64,000 nucleotides of DNA from Spongiivirga sp046524175 (GTDB lineage: Bacteria > Bacteroidota > Bacteroidia > Flavobacteriales > Flavobacteriaceae), in contig NZ_JBEFZF010000001.1 of assembly GCF_046524175.1 (NCBI RefSeq), positions 62,001 through 126,000 of the forward strand. Reading direction: 5' to 3'. The first letter of the stretch is position 1. Each line of letters starts with the position of its first letter. Below are positions 58,489-64,000 of this stretch, one piece after another. The notes below the pieces were generated by a model. The model ran no database searches. It saw nothing but the letters and a program-made list of their open reading frames with translations, and was not told where the DNA came from. The position numbers and the translations under genes were made by a program.

Positions 58489-59792
58489 TGCAAAAAACGA
58501 ATATCATACATAGTAACGAAGTAGTAGGCGAAAGACCTGGCTATAAGCATACCAAGATAGGTTGGATTCCAAATGACTGGGAAATTTTTCGCTTTGATGA
58601 AGTTTTTCAATTTATTCCTACTTATTCATTTTCTAGAAATCAACTTACTAAAACGCTACCTAATGATAAGGATGTTTTTAACATTCATTATGGCGATATA
58701 CATACTTCATTCCAAAATGAGCAACTTGATTTCGATAAGGATATAGAGGTTGCTAGCCTTGTGAATTCGACTATGGATCTTGAGAAATTTAAGCTTTTAC
58801 AAGAGGGAGACTTGGTGATTGCAGATGCTTCTGAGGATTACGAAGGAATTTGCGATTCTGTTGAATTGAAAAATGTCAAAAACAGAAAAATCATAGGTGG
58901 GCTTCACACTTTTGCTGTTCGAGATAATAGTGGATTGACGGCAAATGGATATAGAGGCTTTATTTTTAAAAACGAAAAGGTAAAACACAACCTTAAGAGA
59001 GTTGCGACTGGTATATCTGTTCTTGGTGTATCAAAATCCAATATTTCAAAAATACTGATTCCCCTTCCCCCTGCGGAAGAGCAAGTTGTCATATCTAAAG
59101 CTCTTTTGAAATGGGACACCGCAATCACCAAACTAGGCAAACTTATCAAAGCCAAACAAAAACGTAAAAAAGGCTTGATGCAGCAGTTGCTTACGGGTAA
59201 AAAACGGCTTCCTGGATTTTATGGGGAATGGGAGAAAACAGGAGCGGGGAACATTTTTAAAAGTATTTCTGTTAAGAACAAACCTTTAGAGAGATTATTA
59301 TCTGTAACACAAGACAAAGGGGTGATTCCTAGAGAAGATTTGGACGGAAGAGTTACAATGCCTTCAGGTAAATTGGATTCGTTCAAGTTAGTTGATAAGG
59401 GAAATTTTGTTATCAGCCTCAGGAGTTTTCAGGGCGGATTGGAGTATTCTGAATATAAGGGATTGGTTAGTCCGGCATATACTGTACTTCAAGAGGTAAA
59501 AGAAATTGACCAGTCTTTCTACAAGTATTATTTCAAGAGCTATGAATTCATTGAAAGGCTATCAATTGCCGTAATAGGAATTAGAGACGGTAAACAAATC
59601 AGCTATTCAGATTTCTGCACGGTTAAAATCCCAAACATTAAACTAAAGGAACAAAAGGCAATTTCACAAGTGCTTGCTACAGCTGATAAGGAAATTCAAT
59701 TGTTACAAGAGCAACTGGAGCAAATGGAACTACAGAAAAAGGGTATGATGCAGCAGTTATTAACGGGGAAAAAGAGGTTAATTAATAATTAG
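58488..59792 (+). CDS. hsdS: Type I restriction-modification specificity subunit HsdS
   Basis: 434 residues with the two-unit architecture: TRD1 (DWEIFRFDEVFQFIPTYSFS, ILIPLPPAEEQVVISKALLK), conserved helix 1 (KAKQKRKKGLMQQLLTGKKR), TRD2 (KNKPLERLLSVTQDKGVIPR, IKLKEQKAISQVLATADKE), conserved helix 2 (LEQMELQKKGMMQQLLTGKK). The QQLLTGKKRL repeats mark the two HsdM-contact regions. It chooses the bipartite DNA target for HsdM and HsdR. The two TRDs are unrelated by eye, so the site is probably asymmetric. Confidence 0.94.
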   Translation: MQKTNIIHSNEVVGERPGYKHTKIGWIPNDWEIFRFDEVFQFIPTYSFSRNQLTKTLPNDKDVFNIHYGDIHTSFQNEQLDFDKDIEVASLVNSTMDLEKFKLLQEGDLVIADASEDYEGICDSVELKNVKNRKIIGGLHTFAVRDNSGLTANGYRGFIFKNEKVKHNLKRVATGISVLGVSKSNISKILIPLPPAEEQVVISKALLKWDTAITKLGKLIKAKQKRKKGLMQQLLTGKKRLPGFYGEWEKTGAGNIFKSISVKNKPLERLLSVTQDKGVIPREDLDGRVTMPSGKLDSFKLVDKGNFVISLRSFQGGLEYSEYKGLVSPAYTVLQEVKEIDQSFYKYYFKSYEFIERLSIAVIGIRDGKQISYSDFCTVKIPNIKLKEQKAISQVLATADKEIQLLQEQLEQMELQKKGMMQQLLTGKKRLINN

Positions 59793-59798
59793 AATAAT

Positions 59799-60632
59799 AT
59801 GGGCTTATTAGGCAAGAAATGGAACACGTATCACACCAAAGGCATTAGAAAGAAGTATGTTTTTAGATATATGGATGAAGCAAAGGTCACAAGCTTTTTG
59901 AAGTCAAAAGCACTTTATATGCCAGCGATGTACCGTTTCGATGATAAGCTTGAAGGAATATCCACCTACGATATAACGGAGGTAAGAACGGCCTATGACA
60001 TATGTTTCGTTGACGACGAGAAAGAAATTAATCCAAAAATGCTGGCAGATTGGAGAGATCTAAAAACAAAATCAAAAAAGAAGCTGAGTGACATAGGTCA
60101 TAAACTGAAACTAACACAGTCTGCACACTATGTGAGTTGCTGGTTTAACTCGGACCGCGAATCAGATGGGATGTGGAGATTCTATGCCCGAGAAAATGGA
60201 TTTGCCGTCAAAATAGATTGGAAAGTGTTTCAAGAGACTATTAAGAAGTCGGTTGAATCGAATATTCCCAGCAAAGACCAAAGGGTCGTTGTTGGAAGGA
60301 TAAAATATCAGGATTATCCAAGGGTAATCGAAAATGAACAGGCGAATACTGTTCTGTATTTGGCATTCAGAAAGGATGAATCCTTTGCGCATGAAAATGA
60401 ATACAGAGTGGTTGTGATAGATACCACCAGTACCGAAGACAAGCCAGGGCATTTATTGTACAAACTGGACAATTTCGATGATTTACCCATTACAATAATT
60501 ATACACCCCGCAATGAATGAAGGCTTATTTCAAAAATATAAGAAACAGTTTGAATCCTTTGGTAAAAACATCACTGTTCGAAAATCTGAACTAGAACCGT
60601 TCTATCAGTTTTACGACAGGTTAAACGAATAA
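59799..60632 (+). CDS. DUF2971 domain-containing protein
   Basis: 277 residues. It matches DUF2971 in YVFRYMDEAKVTSFLKSKAL, LYMPAMYRFDDKLEGISTYD, SAHYVSCWFNSDRESDGMWR, FYARENGFAVKIDWKVFQET and YLAFRKDESFAHENEYRVVV. The SxxMWxxYA...GF pattern is the family's core. Function is unknown, but members are often in phage-defence neighbourhoods. Six bases separate it from hsdS on one side and five from the Shedu gene on the other, so it is a proper member of the operon. Confidence 0.82.
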   Translation: MGLLGKKWNTYHTKGIRKKYVFRYMDEAKVTSFLKSKALYMPAMYRFDDKLEGISTYDITEVRTAYDICFVDDEKEINPKMLADWRDLKTKSKKKLSDIGHKLKLTQSAHYVSCWFNSDRESDGMWRFYARENGFAVKIDWKVFQETIKKSVESNIPSKDQRVVVGRIKYQDYPRVIENEQANTVLYLAFRKDESFAHENEYRVVVIDTTSTEDKPGHLLYKLDNFDDLPITIIIHPAMNEGLFQKYKKQFESFGKNITVRKSELEPFYQFYDRLNE

Positions 60633-60637
60633 GTATT

Positions 60638-61855
60638 ATGGCGTATCAAAATGAGACAATAAGGACCCCTGAGGGTATAAATGAGATTTATGTTTGGTCA
60701 GAGGAAACACCAGATGAAAGGCATTTGGCTTATCAAATAGACAGGGAGAACAATAAGATAATCTTTTATCCTTTTCCCGAGGACAATATGCAGATTACTT
60801 CTATAGTCTTAGATGGGTTCAATAGATTACCAGATGAATTCACACGAAATGGTTACGTAAAAGGTGGTGTGATGTATTACCTACAAAAGAAATGTAGAGA
60901 GGCAGGAACAACAGAGCTTATTATTGAAAATGAAGGTGATAGAATGTGCAGGAATTTCAGAGGAGGAATAAGTCGAATGAAAATGCCGTATTCAGATTTT
61001 CAAAGGCTTAAAAATCAGCTTTCGAGTATTAAAACCGAATCACAGAGAATGCGCAGTACTTATGTTGATGAATTCTTTCATGATTTATACCCTAATCGGT
61101 TTGAAGTAGAAGAATCAACAACGCACGTTCGGAGAAGGAGAATAATTGAAAACTTAAGTCCAGATATTATTAGTGATTTCAGCACTGATGAGATGCAAGC
61201 TTTGGAGAATTTTTATGCTTCTCTTATAGAAGGCAGATACATTTCCGTTCCACATAAATTAAGATTAGTCAAAAAAACAAAGTTAAAGTTTGATTCTATC
61301 GCTTTGGATTCTGTTATCTCTAGATATGAGGCCTTTTTGGCTGATGAAACTAAAAGCGAAGCCAATTGGGGTGCTTTTTTAAAGGAAAACTTATTCTTAA
61401 TAGACTCAAAATATATTCAAGCTATACCGGAGGTTATACTTACGCTTGTAAGAGCCAGACAAGTTGATTTTGGGCTAATGGATTATGATAGTTTTCTAGA
61501 CATTTTTGAGATTAAGAAACCTACTACCAATTTACTTGCAGCTTCACAAGACCGGAATAATTATTACTGGCATACAGATGCAATTAAGGCCATAATGCAA
61601 GCCGAAAAATACTTGCATTATGCTGGTATTCGCGCAGAACAGTTACAAAATGATTTACGACGACAAGATGGTTTTGCAAATGTTCAAGTATTAAAACCAA
61701 AAGTATCCTTAATAATAGGGAAATCAGACCAACTAGACACGGAACAAAAAAGAGAGGATTTTAAAATATTAAGAAACTCTCTAAAAAATGTTGAAATCAT
61801 CCTTTACGATGAGTTATTAAAGAGAGCTCAAATTCAAAGAGAAAGAATATTTTAA
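60638..61855 (+). CDS. Shedu (SduA, DUF4263) domain nuclease-like defence protein
   Basis: 405 residues. The C-terminal ~170 residues are DUF4263: SEANWGAFLKENLFLIDSKY, then ARQVDFGLMDYDSFLDIFEI and KKP, where D...D...ExK is a PD-(D/E)xK nuclease core, plus YYWHTDAIKAIMQAEKYLHY. The first ~200 residues are a separate domain (NEIYVWSEETPDERHLAYQI, NNKIIFYPFPEDNMQITSIV, NGYVKGGVMYYLQKKCREAG) likely to sense or regulate. Shedu (SduA) proteins act alone as phage defence. Here the gene ends in TAATG, shared with the hsdR start. Confidence 0.85.
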   Translation: MAYQNETIRTPEGINEIYVWSEETPDERHLAYQIDRENNKIIFYPFPEDNMQITSIVLDGFNRLPDEFTRNGYVKGGVMYYLQKKCREAGTTELIIENEGDRMCRNFRGGISRMKMPYSDFQRLKNQLSSIKTESQRMRSTYVDEFFHDLYPNRFEVEESTTHVRRRRIIENLSPDIISDFSTDEMQALENFYASLIEGRYISVPHKLRLVKKTKLKFDSIALDSVISRYEAFLADETKSEANWGAFLKENLFLIDSKYIQAIPEVILTLVRARQVDFGLMDYDSFLDIFEIKKPTTNLLAASQDRNNYYWHTDAIKAIMQAEKYLHYAGIRAEQLQNDLRRQDGFANVQVLKPKVSLIIGKSDQLDTEQKREDFKILRNSLKNVEIILYDELLKRAQIQRERIF

Positions 61856-64000
61856 TGGAAACACCATCATTTAAAGAAGACCATATTTCGCAAATCCCAG
61901 CTTTACAACTGCTAATTAAGATGGGGTATACCTATATAAATCAGCAAGAAGCCACTGAAGCTCGAGGTAACAAACTGTCCAATGTATTCCTTGAAGATAT
62001 ACTGCGAAAGCAATTACATGAAATTAATTCAGTTAAAGTGTCCTCCACCAAAGAAGTACCCTTTAGTGATGGCAATATTGAAAGTGGCATCATTGCGTTA
62101 CGAGATATGCCGATGGTAGATGGGTATTTGACTACTTCACAAAAAATATACGAGCTACTCACTTTAGGGAAATCATTAGAGCAGATTGTGGATGGCGACC
62201 GTAAAAGCTTTGACTTACACTACATAGATTGGAAAAACCCAAAGAATAACGTTTTCCATGTAACCGAGGAATTTAATGTACTCCGTAGTGGACGAAAAGA
62301 CCATTATCGACCAGATATTGTCCTGTTTGTTAATGGTATTCCACTAGCTGTTATTGAATGCAAACGTCCTGACATAAAAGAACCCTTAGAGCAAGCTATT
62401 TCCCAGCAATTGCGCAACCAACAAGACGATGGCATTAGAAGTTTATATGCGCTCTCACAATTACTCATGGTTCTCACGGTAAACGAAGGTAGCTATGCTA
62501 CTACGGGTACAGAACCTAAGTTTTGGGCAAAATGGCTAGAAAATTTTCGTTCACAAAAGGAAGAGACAGAATACCAGCAAGATCTATTTCAGCTAAAAAA
62601 CAAACCGTTACCCAAAGAAATCAATGAACAGCTGTTTACCGAACGTTTCAAATATGTGAGAGCCAATTTTGAGCAATTGGACAATGAAGACATACAACCT
62701 ACTCCACAAGACCAGTACTTATATAGTTTGTGTAGACCAGAACGATTGTTGGAACTGGCATATGATTTCACCTTATTCGATAATGGAGCAAAGAAGATAG
62801 CGCGTTATCAGCAATATTTTGCCATTAAAAAAGCTATGGCTCAGCTTACAATACTTTCTGAAGGGAAAAGGAAAGGTGGCGTGGTTTGGCATACTCAAGG
62901 TAGCGGTAAATCATTGACCATGGTGATGTTGGCACAGGCTATAGCCATGGAACCAACAATAAAAAATCCAAAAATTATATTGGTCACCGATAGAACAGAT
63001 TTAGATAGACAGATAACAGGGACCTTTCAAAAATGCGGTTATGATGATGTTGAAAATGCAAAGACAGGTGCTCAGTTGGTAGAGCTGTTGGAAAGTAAAA
63101 GTGATGCTGTGGTAACTACCATAATCAACAAGTTTGAAACAGCAGTTAAACGAATCAAGACTCCGTTGGAAAGCCCTAATATTTTTGTTTTAGTTGATGA
63201 AGGCCATCGTACCCAGCACGGTACTTTTAATATTGAGATGCAAAAGACACTTCCTAATGCGTGTTTTATTGCATTTACCGGAACACCCTTGTTCAAAAAG
63301 GATAAGAATACATTATCCAAATTCGGAACTATCATTGACAGCTATACGGTTGACCAAGCCGTAAGAGATAAAGCAGTAGTACCACTACTTTACGAGGGAA
63401 GACATGCACTTCAAGATGTGAATGCAGCACCTTTGGATAACTATTTCAATATGATATCCGAACCTTTGACACCTTATGAAAGGGCAGATTTGAAAAAGAA
63501 GTTTAGTAAAGCAGACCAACTAAATATCGCGGAACAAAAGATTTATGCCATTTGCTGGGATATTTCAAAACATTTTCAAAAGAACTTTCAGGGAACTGGT
63601 TTCAAAGGGCAGGTGGTATGTCAAAGCAAAGCTTCTGCAGTTAAATACAAGAATTTCTTGGATAGTATAGGCATAGTAACTTCTGAGCTGGTCATTTCAC
63701 CTCCTGATGAACGTGAGGGTGAAGATTCCGCTTTTGGACAAACACCTGATTCCGTCAAACAATTTTGGTATCGTATGATGGATGAACATGGCTCGGCTAA
63801 AAAGTACCAGCAGAATATTGTAAATCGATTTAAAAATGATAACCATCCAGAATTGGTAGTTGTTGTTGATAAGCTTTTAACTGGATTCGATGCTCCCAAT
63901 AATACGGTGCTCTATTTAACCAGAAAACTTTTAGGTCATACCCTTTTACAAGCTATCGCCAGGGTTAATCGGGTTTATCCTGACAAGGATTATGGTTATG
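61855..64000 (+). CDS. hsdR: Type I restriction endonuclease subunit HsdR (5' part, runs off the window)
   Basis: At least 715 residues are inside the window, starting METPSFKEDHISQIPALQLL. The N-terminal PD-(D/E)xK nuclease is visible (DHYRPDIVLFVNGIPLAVIE, CKRPD). The SF2 translocase follows: Walker A VVWHTQGSGKSLTMVMLAQA, motif Ia IILVTDRTDLDRQITGTF, DEAD-like VLVDEGHRTQHGTFNIEM, motif III CFIAFTGTPLFKKDKN, and motif V LLTGFDAPNNTVLYLTRKLL followed by LLQAIARVNRVYPDKDYGY. It translocates and cuts unmethylated DNA. The C-terminal HsdM-binding part is outside. The start overlaps the Shedu stop by one base. Confidence 0.95.
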   Translation, partial: METPSFKEDHISQIPALQLLIKMGYTYINQQEATEARGNKLSNVFLEDILRKQLHEINSVKVSSTKEVPFSDGNIESGIIALRDMPMVDGYLTTSQKIYELLTLGKSLEQIVDGDRKSFDLHYIDWKNPKNNVFHVTEEFNVLRSGRKDHYRPDIVLFVNGIPLAVIECKRPDIKEPLEQAISQQLRNQQDDGIRSLYALSQLLMVLTVNEGSYATTGTEPKFWAKWLENFRSQKEETEYQQDLFQLKNKPLPKEINEQLFTERFKYVRANFEQLDNEDIQPTPQDQYLYSLCRPERLLELAYDFTLFDNGAKKIARYQQYFAIKKAMAQLTILSEGKRKGGVVWHTQGSGKSLTMVMLAQAIAMEPTIKNPKIILVTDRTDLDRQITGTFQKCGYDDVENAKTGAQLVELLESKSDAVVTTIINKFETAVKRIKTPLESPNIFVLVDEGHRTQHGTFNIEMQKTLPNACFIAFTGTPLFKKDKNTLSKFGTIIDSYTVDQAVRDKAVVPLLYEGRHALQDVNAAPLDNYFNMISEPLTPYERADLKKKFSKADQLNIAEQKIYAICWDISKHFQKNFQGTGFKGQVVCQSKASAVKYKNFLDSIGIVTSELVISPPDEREGEDSAFGQTPDSVKQFWYRMMDEHGSAKKYQQNIVNRFKNDNHPELVVVVDKLLTGFDAPNNTVLYLTRKLLGHTLLQAIARVNRVYPDKDYGY

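Noticed and set aside
58488..59792. Phase-variable hsdS by inversion
   Set aside because: The two QQLLTGKKRL-coding segments are direct, not inverted, and there is no invertase or silent hsdS cassette in the window. The half-HsdS shares no long identical DNA that I can see with hsdS.
1..64000. CRISPR array or insertion sequences
   Set aside because: No regularly spaced repeats with unique spacers and no transposase gene were found.

Overview
The window is chromosomal DNA of a member of the Bacteroidota, very probably a marine Flavobacteriaceae. Evidence: low GC, promoters with the TAnnTTTG -7 box, TonB receptor/DUF4249 pairing, a monomeric isocitrate dehydrogenase, an N-terminally extended GAPDH, and a CTnDOT-type conjugation apparatus. 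No species can be named from the sequence alone.

Positions 1 to about 19,600 are ordinary chromosome: an outer-membrane TonB receptor with its DUF4249 lipoprotein, icd, a candidate structured RNA, rplS, trmD, an exported TolB-propeller/amidohydrolase, two GNAT acetyltransferases, gap, an HtrA/Deg protease, and the run dapF-GNAT-mltG followed by a small lysozyme-fold protein. This part ends at what looks like the 3' end of a minus-strand tRNA-Pro, with its terminator still attached but its 5' part missing. That is the signature of a tRNA attachment site split by an integrated element.

From about 19,616 to beyond the right edge lies an integrative conjugative element (ICE). Its left arm has rteC, mobC (coupling protein), mobB (relaxase), a BfmA/BtgA mobilisation protein, a structured oriT candidate, a RadC/JAB protein and ssb. 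Its cargo (26.1-44.1 kb) is a metal-resistance island. This holds an HYC_CC_PP protein, a CusA/CusC/CusB-type tripartite pump with DUF3347, PepSY and acetolactate-decarboxylase-like accessory proteins, a DUF6660 protein, a TonB receptor, a Fur-family regulator, DUF3703, a heavy-metal P-type ATPase, DUF4238, and an ArsR-MerTP-GDCCVxC operon whose promoter lies across a perfect 17-bp inverted repeat. The tra block (traE, F, G, I, J, K, M, N) follows on the minus strand, then an amidase, small unknown genes, a cupin, and an HTH / EEP-fold / ORF6N operon.

The right end (55.1-64.0 kb) is a tightly packed defence operon. A type I restriction-modification system (hsdM, hsdS, hsdR) is interleaved with a half-size HsdS, a PLD-fold putative nuclease, a DUF2971 protein and a Shedu (DUF4263) protein. 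hsdR runs off the window, and the ICE integrase and intact tRNA are expected further right. This nested defence operon, together with the metal island, is the most interesting content of the window.
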